DNA of 64,000 nucleotides from Salisapilia sapeloensis (taxonomy: Eukaryota > Oomycota > Peronosporomycetes > Peronosporales > Salisapiliaceae). Of the stretch, positions 42,111 to 53,200 are shown piece after piece. Each line of letters begins with the position of its first letter. Position 1 is the stretch's first letter. The stretch covers positions 32,173 to 96,172 of the forward strand of contig JAADVB010000045.1 of NCBI GenBank assembly GCA_023334545.1, written 5' to 3'. The notes beneath the pieces are model-generated. The model did not search any database and had not been told where the DNA came from. It worked only from the letters and a program-made list of their open reading frames with translations. Position numbers and translations under genes: made by a program.

Positions 42111-42911
42111 CTACGACGTTGCGTTCATTAAAACGTACTCCCGTGTGCTTTCACCGAAACGCAGAATGTCCTTCTCCTTAAGCTCAATGTAGCGAGAAGC
42201 GTCGATCTGCTTGCCATTGAGAAACGTCCCGTTCGTGCTCTCCAAGTCCATGATGTACGGCCGAACATCCTGCTCGTAGCTCATACCGTCTTCGCTCGGA
42301 CGCTGGTAGAGCCGGTATTGCAGAACGGCATGCTGCTTGGAGCAAGACGCGTGCTCCGTCAGGATGTCCGCCACGGCCTTGTCTCTCCCAGCCAGGAACG
42401 CGCTCTTCCGATGGACATGCAGCGTCGCTACGTGGCTATGAGTAGCTGTTGTTTAAAAGCTTATTAGAGACGTACCGATGTGCTCGTCCTTCTTAAAGAC
42501 GTAGAGCCGGAAGCGGTGCGTCGGAACGCGCGCCTCTGGCGGCTCAGAGAATTTGAGCACGACGCCGTTCTGGAGGTTCCCCGTCTGCTTGTCCTTGGCG
42601 AGGGCACCGCTGAGGCCAAAGTTAGGCTTTTCCATCGGCACATCCTCCTCCTCTTCTTCTTCCTCTTCCTCCTTCTTACCCCACCTACATACTCCTTAGT
42701 CCATGTCTCTCTACCGTTCCCATCCGCCGTACTCGATGAGATGCGTAAAGTCCTGAGCCTTCTTCTCTTTGTTCTCCGGACTCGCGCGAGGTCGCGGCGA
42801 CGGCGATCGTGACCGGTGCTTCACCCGGTGCGACGCCCCTCGTGGCGACCTCGAGCGAGAACGGCCGCGACTACGCCCGTGACTCGAAGATCTCGACCTC
42901 GATCGCGGCAT
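42111..42911 (-). CDS. SNIP1: SNIP1/Pml1-like FHA-domain protein
   Basis: Three exons (42733-42911, 42476-42684, 42111-42427; both introns 48 nt) encode 234 aa. An N-terminal Arg/Ser repeat region (residues 1-45) is followed by an EWG motif, a run of nine Glu, KPNFGLSGALAKD and EPPEARVPTHRFRLYVFK, then the FHA domain: SCSKQHAVLQYR, DLESTNGTFLNG, and ELKEKDILRFG...REYVLM. FHA domains bind phosphothreonine; SNIP1/Pml1 belongs to the spliceosome RES complex. A 30-nt intron was possible for the first junction, but the 48-nt choice restores the family EWG motif. Its start lies 26 bp from that of the BLOC1S4-like gene. Confidence 0.9.
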
Positions 42912-42937
42912 TTTTGTCTCAATTTGAAAAGTGGGCC
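42912..42937. promoter_or_regulatory. 26-bp spacer between divergent start codons
   Basis: Only 26 bp separate the SNIP1 ATG (minus) from the BLOC1S4-like ATG (plus). The spacer includes CTCAATTTG, close to the initiator consensus. At least one of the two transcripts must start inside the other gene's coding region or have almost no 5' UTR. Confidence 0.6.
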
Positions 42938-43548
42938 ATGGACGAGCTTCGAGCAGCGTTTCAGCAACTATGTGGCGACTATGACGACATGCTGGATGAG
43001 ATAGCGGGGGTCACGCAGCCCGTGGATGAGCGTGTGGGCTTGGCGCTCTTTAAAATCGATGAAGCAGCCGCACTCGCGGACGTCGTTCGGACGGATGCAG
43101 CCGAAGGCCATGGCGAGCTTATGCAGTGCCTGCTGGCCAATTGCGACGAGCTGGAGAGCATCTTCCTCCGCCTCGATATCATGCACCAGTACGTCGATAG
43201 AGTGCAGGACACGGCCAAGGAGCTCGAGAAGCGGACGGTGGCCGCCACGCGTGCCGCCAACGCTGTCTTTCGTGAGGAGAGCCCGATGCCCAACGTGACC
43301 AGCATGTTTCGGTCCTTCTCCACCAAGGTAGCATGTACAATCTCTGATAACTACAGCGATTGCTAACGCACGAGTACTAGAAAGGAGGTGAGGACGATGG
43401 CAAGTTGCATTGGGAGCCGATGGAGATGGATATCGATGCCGACAAGGTCATGGAGAGGCTTGACAATGCCGATCCTCGGCAGCTAGATGTCCCCAAAGCA
43501 GAGGATAGTGGAGAAGAGGTGGATGTGCAGGAACAAGCTTCTTCCTAG
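42938..43548 (+). CDS. BLOC1S4 (cappuccino)-like coiled-coil protein
   Basis: Two exons (42938-43327, 43381-43548; intron 53 nt) encode 185 aa. The core LFKIDEAAALADVVRTD, then ESIFLRLDIMHQYVDRVQDTAKELEKR, is helical and resembles the remembered BLOC-1 subunit 4 pattern (DE-x-LVDMVR, RVD-x-LE-x-FV-x-V). BLOC-1 acts in sorting to lysosome-related organelles. The C-terminal 55 residues are acidic and disordered. The homology is moderate, so another short coiled-coil subunit is possible. The frame is open further upstream without ATG, so 42938 is the first start. Confidence 0.6.
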
Positions 43549-43651
43549 TCTCTTTATATGTAGCGAATGCCTAAGCAACAACGTTTTCATTCCGTTCAGC
43601 TCTTAGTAGTCAGATGCATCCTACGCTTCCTACTAGTACTCGTGCTAAGCT

Positions 43652-44096
43652 CTACTTGCGTCCAAGCGGAGAAACGTATGTCCGACGCTCGAGCTCTTCA
43701 TCGACACGCGCGAGCTCTTGCTCGACCTTGGCCTTCCGCTCCTCCAATTCCCGCAGCGACACCACTACGTGCACATATATGAACACGAAAATAGTGAAGG
43801 TAAACGCTCGCACGTACAGGATGTAGCGATGGATTTGGGCGTGTGGCTACTCTTGGACTTGGATGAACGAGTGGAACGTCGACAGAGACTGCATTCCTCC
43901 GTGCGGCAGCAAGTGGAGCATGATGTAGTCGATCGGCTCTTTGCCCAGAGATAAGTATACGAAATGCTTATAGAGGATGGCATAAGGGCGTACCGAGACG
44001 GTGGATGCAGTTTCGGAATCTTCTAGATAGCGGTAACTGCTCCTGTCAGACCGAGACGATGGGGCATAGTGTCTATCTCTTTGTTTACGTCCACAT
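43652..44096 (-). pseudogene. Membrane/coiled-coil ORF with one in-frame TAG, unresolved
   Basis: A single frame holds YIMLHLLPHGG and FHSFIQVQE, then TAG (43849-43847), then a hydrophobic helix (YILYVRAFTFTIFVFIYV), a coiled coil (RELEERKAKVEQELARVDEEL) and the end YVSPLGRK with a proper stop at 43652. No GT-AG intron of normal size removes the TAG in frame. Upstream, introns of 66 and 55 nt could join a tiny first exon at 44096, or the frame may continue uninterrupted. It may be a recently broken gene or one with a splice I did not find. No family recognised. It lies tail to tail with the BLOC1S4-like gene. Confidence 0.45.
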
Positions 44097-44223
44097 GTAA
44101 GGCGTAATGGACTGCCGTAACAACTTGGCACGTACCGAGACTGATGGCTATCGACTGTCCTTGCCGTATCCATCTTTCAAAGCACTACGTGAGACTTGTC
44201 GCTCCGACAAATTCTCTTCCAAG

Positions 44224-47200
44224 ATGAAACGGACAGTATCTCTTGTCGCGACTGTTCCTGTGGAGGCGATTTGGCACATCGGCCATTCGAACGGTTGCTG
44301 CATGACACAGCAGTCATGGCAGATCCTCGACCTCGACTGGTACCCTCCACATCCCTCATCTTGTTCTCTTATCCTCACCCGTTTGCATTAGAGACCTAGT
44401 GAGGTGCTGCATGCGTTTGCAATCGCTAAGGAGAACGCAGCCAAGAGAGGATCCAAGATCATCGGTTTTATCAACACAGAGGACCATACGTCCAACGTGA
44501 ACAGTAGTGTACCGATAGACTGTCCTCTATTCGAAGCGTTACCAAACGAAGTCTGGATTGAAGACTACACGCCATTCCATCCGCACAAGACCAAGCTGTC
44601 GTTTCGGAATCGAGATAAAGTCACCCGGAGACTCATGTTAGAGCCTCCAGCCTCTCCTTTCTTCAAAGTGCTATCTCATGGCAGTGTGAATAAAGTAGAT
44701 GGTAGAGTAGCTGCCGGTATGGTCTTAACTTTCCAACTCGAGTTCTATCCGCAAGAGGTAGATGACTACGCCGTTGACATCATCTGCTGCACGGAGCGAG
44801 AGAGGTTCGTGCTGCCGGTGAGAGCAAGAGGCAAGTTTGCAGCACTCGATATCCCGGACGAAGTCACGTTCGACTCTTGTCCTGTGAAGACGAGTGTCCA
44901 AAAAGCCTTCTCTGTGCGCAATGTCGGCTCGAAACTCGGTAAATTTACGTTCCAGCCAAGTGCGTTCTTCTCGATACACCCCACAAGCATCCAGCTTCCT
45001 CATGGTGAAGCTACTCAGCTCGTCATGACCTTTGAACCACGGACACTGGATGATGAGAATGGAGAAATGATTATAGTAGATGATAGCGGACAAGAGTGTA
45101 TTGTTCGATTAAGAGGAGATGTCGAGACAGTGCCTATCTACCTCAGCCATCCACTTGTCGAGTCCAAACGGACGTACACTTCTCTGACATCTCGAAAGAC
45201 CATTCGGATATGTAATGAAAGCGAGTATGCTCTAGAGTACTCGTGGAAGGCATTTGCAGAATTGAGAGGAGAAGAGAATGAGCGTCATCGTCTACTGAAT
45301 GAACTGAGTCACATGGAGCAGCTAGAAATGGAGCAAGCTCAAAAGGAACATGCCGATGACAATGCGCTCATGGCGATCATGAAAGCGCTGGAAACAAAAT
45401 ACAGGTACCTTCGTAAAGCAGTTGCAGAAGACGAGATGCAATTCGCTAGTGACGCCTTCTCCATCTCACCCATGTCCGGCAAGATCTTTCCACACGCAGA
45501 AGTCGCTGTCACGGTCGCTTTCTTCCCCACAACCGCACTTCGCTACAGTACCTCTGCCTTCTTGGACGTCGGTGGACAAGAGATGCGTCTACCTCTTCAG
45601 ATACGAGGTCTCGGAATCGGACCGAAGGCAAAAGTCATTTACAATGAGCTACTCGATTTTGGTGATATCTTCGTCAGTGACTCTCGAACGCTCGACTTTA
45701 CAATCCAGAACAAGGGAGAGATCCCAGCTCAGTACGAACTGGATCGTATCTCCCTACCGGAAGGCACTACCATTGAAGTGACACCCAGCAGTGGGACGTT
45801 ATTCGTGTCGGAGACTCAGAAGATCGACTTGACGTTCAGCTCGTGTAACCTAGGTGAAGCCTTGCACCACATCCACTTCCATCTCGAAGGGTCTGAAGAT
45901 GCGATGGAAGTGAGGGTAAAGGCGAATGTGGTCCCTCCAGTGCTTCACTTTGATGTCGATCAGCTTGACTTTGGAGCTATCTCGTACTCATTCTCTCGAA
46001 CAAAAGACCTGCAGCTCGTCAATGCATCCAAAATCGGTGTCACGTTCTCTCTTTGTATTCCAGAAGAAGCCAACTACAGAGCGAAAGAGTTTGAGATCAC
46101 ACCTTCCAGCGGACGACTGGAGCCATACGGGAGCCTCCCGATCACCGTGACATTGACTGCTTTTAGTGTCCGGACATTTGACTACCGGCTCGTGGTCAAT
46201 GTTATGGGTGTCGGGTCCGAACTCATCAGCATCCCTGTGAAAGGAACTTGTCAAGTCCCGGACGTCGTCATTCGCGAACCAGAGCTAGACTTTGACCTTT
46301 GCTACCTACGATATCCACACAAGCAAACGTTTGTGATTGAAAACACGTCTGCTAATCTCCAAGCGAGGTACGACGTCGGAGAGCAAGACGACCACTCTCG
46401 AGTGATCGCTAGCTACAGCACAAGCGAAACGGGTGGAGTGATTTCACCAAAGCAAAGTATCTCTATTGACGTTTACTTGCGGTGTGAAAAGATTGGGAAT
46501 ATTCGACTTCCGCTACTTATCAATGTCGCTGGAAGTACTGATCTCCCGCTTGCTCTGACGCTAAGTGCAGTTGGCAGTGGACCCAAGGTGGAAGTGGATC
46601 AGTCGGAGATCCATTGGGGGAATGCCTCTTGTCTCGTAGATCATCCACGACAGCTTTCTCTGTACAACAAGTCGTTGATCCCAGCATACTTCAAGACGCT
46701 CATCCGGAACCCTCGATCGAAGTTTCAGATCGATCAAAAGGAGGGTGTCGTTCCTCCTGGTGAGTCCACTACTTTTACTTTAATTGCGAATTTGGATGAC
46801 ACGATCCTCTTCAAGGATCAGCTCCACATTTTGATCGATGAAGGAGACAACATCGTCGTCCCTCTGTCGATCAAAGGCACAGGCACGACAATGTGGTGTC
46901 CAAGCGAACTCCAGACCGTCGACTTTGGCTTCCAAATGACTGCGATCGAGTGTGAATGGAGCTGTACGTTAGAGAACAAAGGTAAGCGGTCACAAACCAT
47001 CACGTGGATCAACAAGAGCGCTGAGAAAGCAAAAATGGTGGCAGCTGCTGCAGCACGAAGAGGAGATGATAAAGCGCAAAAACCACGAAGTAAGAGCAAT
47101 GGGAATGGAAGAAAGAGGAAGGCAGGTGGAAACCAGCAAGAAGGCGAAGCATCTATCAGTTTAACGCCAGTGTTCTCTGTCTTCCCAGGGTCTGTAGAAC

Positions 47201-50200
47201 TCAAGCCACGCACGGCCTGTGTCTTTGTATTCAAAGGTCTTTCCTTGCACTCAGGTGAGATGGAGGAAGAGCTCGTTTGCGAGACGCGAGTGGGGAAAGA
47301 AAAGAACTCCAAGGTCGCTTTTGCGACGAAAGCGAGAGGTAGCTTTATCATTCCAAAAATCACTCCTTCCTCACCGCTGCTGCGATACGAATACACGCAT
47401 GTACCAGGAGAAGAGATCTTCCCTCAATCCCAATCGCTAACACTCACCAACACATGTGCGCTACCAATCTCCTTTACGCTGAAAACCCAAGCTCCATTCG
47501 CATTGGACTCGTGGGAAGCGGCGTTAGAACCGAATGAGTCTATGTGTCTAAGCGTAGAGTTCCATCCTGGACACAAGAATGATCAGACTTGCCGCATTCT
47601 CAACGGCAAGGTCATGGTGGCCTACACAAACCATCCGCAAAAGGATACTATCGATCTCGTTGGCGACATTAGCTTCCCCAACCTCTCATTCGAGATCACC
47701 AAGATCGACTTCGGATGCGTCCTCAACGACACGCAAAAGTCCATCTTTGTATCAGCGACCAACGTGTCTCGAGTGGATACGACCTATCGGTGGGTCTTCA
47801 TTGAAAACGAAAAGGAAGTTGGGACGAAGAAAGCTCACATCCCGGTCAACCGAGTGTTTGATATCTTACCCACGAGAGGGGTGCTCAAGCCTGGAGAGAG
47901 TGAAAAGATCGAAGTCGTCTTCTTCGGCCATGCCAATCGAAAGTTTAGAAACATAGTCGTTTGTGAAGTAGAAGGTGGACCAGAGTATGAGCTAGTATTA
48001 TCTGGTGAAGCGTCGTCGCTGGTATATAAACTGGACAAGCACAGTCTAGACTTTGGTTCCATCCTCTTTGACAAGGTGGAGGAACGAGACGTTACGATCC
48101 AAAACACTGGTAAAGTAGCTCTTGCATTTAGTATTTCCGTTGAAAAGCTCGGATGCGGTCGATTCATCGACATCGTTCCAGCAAGTGGGAAAATGGCGCC
48201 TGGAGAGAAGCAGCGCATCGTAGTTCGTTTGCGACCTGGTATCCCGGAGAAATTTACTGAGACGCTGATCTTTGAAATCGCTCATTTCCAGCCGTTCGAG
48301 TTCATGGTCTTTGGGAACGGAACGTTCTCCTCCGTCTCGACCAACTTGCCTAGAGAGGCACATACTGCATGTAGCGTTCAAGGCTTGCAGCCAGTCTGGA
48401 AGGAGATGAAGGCAAGAGCGAAAGACAGGCTCATTGCATCCTTATCTTCTCTATCAGATAACTCTGTGCACAAGCCAATAGACAGTAAGGTGGGAGGCAT
48501 GGGCCACAACGGAGCGGATAGAAACGCTGTCCCACCTTCTGTTGCGGGTTCTCCAACCAAGTCCATGTATCGAGGTACAAGCCAGGGCAGTCCAAAGAAA
48601 GGTGAAGTGTCTCTATTCGACGATGTTGACGTCGAGATGGAGGCTTGCAGGCGGTTCTTTGCAGAGTACTTGACTGCAGAGAGCGCTAACAAACAAAAGC
48701 CTCAAGAAACCGACAATGGTGGAGTGCGTAACAAAGACCGAAAAGTGAGTAAGAAAGAGTCTTTGGCTAGTATTAAGCAGATGAAGATGTCTAAGGAGAA
48801 CTTAGTGGAAACCCTGCCTTTCCTCTTGTCTCACTTTGTCTTGGACTTTGGCAGCATCGTACTTGGCTCTCACAAAGTCAGAAAGTTTAGTGTTACGAAT
48901 TTGAGCCGCGTCCCAGCTTCCTTCCAGCTTGATAAGAACCTCGCAGCAGCAGGAGGTTTTCAGATTGAACCCGAGCGTGTCGTTCGACTTCCTGAGAAAC
49001 AGTCGATCGAATTCACAGTAACGTTCCAGGCGAAGAAGACTTTGCCCATGGGTCCACGTGAAACGCAGCTCCCTATCATCGTCAAGAATGGTCCTCCATG
49101 CGTCGTCACGATCCGCGCTATCGTGACTGTCCCGGACGTTACGCTCTCAGTCGATACGTTTGACTTTGGCAAGATGGCTGTCGGGACTTGCCATTCCATG
49201 TTCACACAGCTCCATAATCCTTCCATCGTCCCTGCCGAGTGGTCCATCAAGAAACCCATGGGCTCTACCAAAGACCTATCGTTCTTCCACATGTCCCCAC
49301 TTAGTGGATCCCTCGCTCCAGGAGATAAAGTGAACGTTCAAATTGATTTCGTGCCTAATGAAAGTCGATCCTTCTCTCTTAAGGTTCCTGTCAAAGTGGT
49401 GGATAATCCCAAGACACGATCCATTGTCTGCAGAGGAGAGGGTTCTGAGTTGCGTATATCCTTCGATCCACCTCTACTGGACTTTGGACCGTTGTTGCCT
49501 TGTGTCGAATGTGAAGAGAGAGTTACGACGATTCAGAACGACTCGGAGTACCCGGTGGAAATCTTTTCATTAGATTTTGACAAGGAATATGAGCTAGCTG
49601 ATCAATTACTACGCGACGCGAATGGTTATAACAATGATGGCCTATTGCATCTGCCGATTCGTCCTCCTGGGAAGAGCATGCAGGACTATTTACTCGAGAA
49701 TGGATTGATTACTCTCGTGGATACAAATGCGATGGAAGGAGCAGGCGACTTGACGGAAGGTGGGACGAGAGAAGACAGTCGCTCTGGAGTGGACTATGTC
49801 GTCTTAGGTCCTCCGAAGTGTGGCGTGACGACACAGGCAGAGCTATTAGCTCAGAAGGAAGGACTGACGTTATGGTCTATCGATGAGGCCATCAAAGGAG
49901 CGTGTTCAAGCGAAAGTGTGCTTGGCAATGAACTGCGTATTGCCCTCGGCCTTGCACCAGACGCAGACAAGGAAGAAAATGAAGACGTTACAGAGGGCAC
50001 AGATCCAATGACCAACCACGGTTCGGACAAAATTGAGATGGAGAAGTCTGTCCGTGATACTCATCAGTCGGATGCACCTGCAACCGATATGAATACGCAG
50101 AAACCTTCCGACAAAATTTCTTCCGATGTAGAAACTAATCCCTTTACGCCCTATCTTGACCGTATCATTCGATGGCGCTTGGAACAACCTGACATGCGGT

Positions 50201-53200
50201 GTGGAAGCGTGTTGGATGGATTCAATAGTGCTTATGTGCCGACAGAAGCAGTGCTTAAAGCATGCCAACGTATTCTTCTATCCACACGTATCATTCGACT
50301 CGTGATGGATGACGAAACCTATGCTGCATTGCATGGAAACTTGGAGATGAGCGTGAAATATGAGCCACTAGAAGTGCCAAAGTCTTTGGTGTCTCCTTCC
50401 GTCGAGTCCATCCATTCCACAGTTGAAGAGCCTGCGAATGATGTCCATGTTGATGATGCCGAAGTAGAGATCGATCCAAGCAACCAGAGTGCTGTAGAAT
50501 CCGATGAAGTGGATAATGATCCCCATGAAGCCTCGCAGGAAGTACCTCAGGAGACAGAAGTCGAGGAGTCTGAACCTGTAGAGCAAGAGACACAAAAGGT
50601 AGAAATTACTCAAGAAGATATCGACAAGTACATGGAGTCAGCTGCACGAATATCAAGTATTTCGATTGAAGAGTATCGTCAGATGGAAGCGACGTACAAA
50701 TCACAGATCATGGACGTCTTCTATCGTTCATCTCAACCCATAGTCAATGCAGAAAATCCTTCACCAACTACTTCCAACCAAGAAGATGACTCTTCCAATG
50801 AAGCGAACATGACGCACGATCATTTCTTCCTAGACATTCCGATCCTAGCTGCTGAACCTTCACTCGCCTTACACAACGCCGTCTGGTCTGCTATCGACCA
50901 TTTCATCCACGCACTCGAGAATGACAAGATGACTGTACCACCAGCTAAAAAGGTTCAGATCTTTCGTCGACCTATGCAGCGATACACGCGAAAGCCAACA
51001 AAGTATTTCTCCTTCAAGTCTTCACAACCACAGGAACTACCAGTTCCAGACACCACAGAAGAAACAGAGGTCACAGGAGAGCCAACTGATGGCGATGAAG
51101 GTAGCGTCGATGAAAAGCCCTCGGAGGTTGTTCCATCCACTCCACCAATCCCGACGCGTTGGGTCCTGCAACCACATGAATCGACAGAAGTGATCGTCCA
51201 ATTCGCAGCACAAAGACCTGGTTCGTTTGACGCTGCTCTTGGCTTTGAGATCGTAGGTCTTCAACGCGAATTCTCCTTGCTCTGTCGTGGCGTGAGTGCT
51301 GTGCCGATGATCAACTCGGACTGTCGAAACGTCTTTATGCATCGAGTGAAGCATTGTCCCGAAGGAGCGTTCGTCAAAAAGAAGTTTGTCATGTCCAAAA
51401 ACCAATTCGAGTTCGGTCCTCTCATCCTTGACAACAGCATCTCGACGCCGGAGAGCAAAGAAGAGTTCGAGTCCAGTGTGAAGCTCTATCCAGATAATGT
51501 GGAAACCTTCCGGCTTAGTAACTTGGCACGAGCACCTCTACAGGTTCATCTGTCGTTTAAAGAGAACGAGTCGAGCATGTTTGCTATTCACCCATCGACA
51601 CTAGTCATCGGAGAAGGAGATACGAGTAATGTATTGGTATGGTCGAATCCAACGGCTGAAGGCTTGCATACCAACGCTCTCATCGTGTGTGTGGAGGACA
51701 ACCCAGAGCCAGTTGTCTTTGACATCACTTGCTACGGATGCCTACCATCGCTCGAGCTAGGAGGTGGACTCACGCCTGCTTCCAGTCTCATGGAAGAAGA
51801 AGCTCTTCGTCCAACGTCACCTAAGGCCGGACGAGAACCTGCATCTACTCGAAATGGCAAACAGGAGGTAGCCACCACACCCGCCGAGTCACCTGTTCTC
51901 GATGCACTCTCACTCGACTTTGGTCAGCTCCTACTCGGTCGAGAGTCTGATAAACACTTTGACCTTCAAAACACTTCCGCCTTGCCTGTCAAGTGGCGAA
52001 TCATGACGCAAGATCTACCGGAATCCTTCCGTCTATTCCCTCTGGAAGGCGTCGTCAAACCCATGCAAAAAGACACGATTGTCGCCATGTTCTCATCTTT
52101 GACCGAAGTGAAGCACAAGTACGAGCTCTCGATAGAGTACTCGGATGCAAGTAGTGATCTGCAAAACCCAGATCGAGTGCAGACACTGTCCCTCTTCTTG
52201 GAAGCAGAGGCCTACAAGGTAGATGTCCGATCGTTCCATACGTCAGAAGAAGCAAAGGACCAAGCGTCTGCATCGGGAAGAGCTCACGATGGGTCGCTCG
52301 ACTTTGGTCTTGTGCGTGTCGGAGAAGCTCATGTGCGGTCGTTCCCGATTGAAAACCGAGGCAAGTACGACGTCAAGTACATCCTATCGATCCGAACAGT
52401 TTCGTCTCGAAAGGTATTCACGATCGAGCCAAGCGAAACGATACTAGGACCGAACGAAAGCGCAGAGATAAACGTGACTTTCCAATCCGATGCCGAAGTC
52501 GTGCTACGAGATTGTAAGGACCTACGCTGCTCTGTCATGGAAATGAAGTCAGGAGAAGTGTGCCAAGACTTTATCATCTTCACTTCCGTCCGAGCCGTCT
52601 TTAGCGTCCTTCGCGTCCAGCCCAGTCGCGGCGTCAACTTTGGTCCGCTCAAGTACAGCGACCAGCCGAAAGTCAAGCAGATCGAGATCCGGAACGAAGG
52701 TGAATTTGTGTTTAAATACCGTCTACGTCCATTTTCAGACGAAGCAGAGGATGCACTTACACTCGAAACAGAGCTCCAGCCTAATACGTTGACAGTTGGG
52801 CAGTTTACGATCTCTCCTGACTGTGGTAGCATCGACCCTGGAGTGTCTGCTACTATCGACATCGCATTCACTCCTCTCGACTGCGCCATCTACCGACAGA
52901 TCATCCAGGTGGAAGTGTCTGGTCAGAACCCCACAAGCGCTTTAGGACAAGAGCTGCTGCATTATGAATTAATCGGAGAAAGCTGCTACCCTTCCATCAA
53001 CACAAATGACTACGACAGTATCTTTGAAGAGCAGATCGTCGTGCGCTCTTTAGCCGAGAACTCTGGTATGGACACGAAGCAGGCAGAGAACGGTCTTAGT
53101 CAAGCGATGTGGCACATGGTTTTGTTTGCCGAGACAGAGAAAGTGTTTTCATTTGGTGCGATCATTGCCGTCGCGAATACAAAAGGCGTGATGGAGCGAT

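Noticed and set aside
42685-42714. 30-nt intron in SNIP1
   Set aside because: The 48-nt donor at 42732 restores the family EWG motif and the typical intron length.
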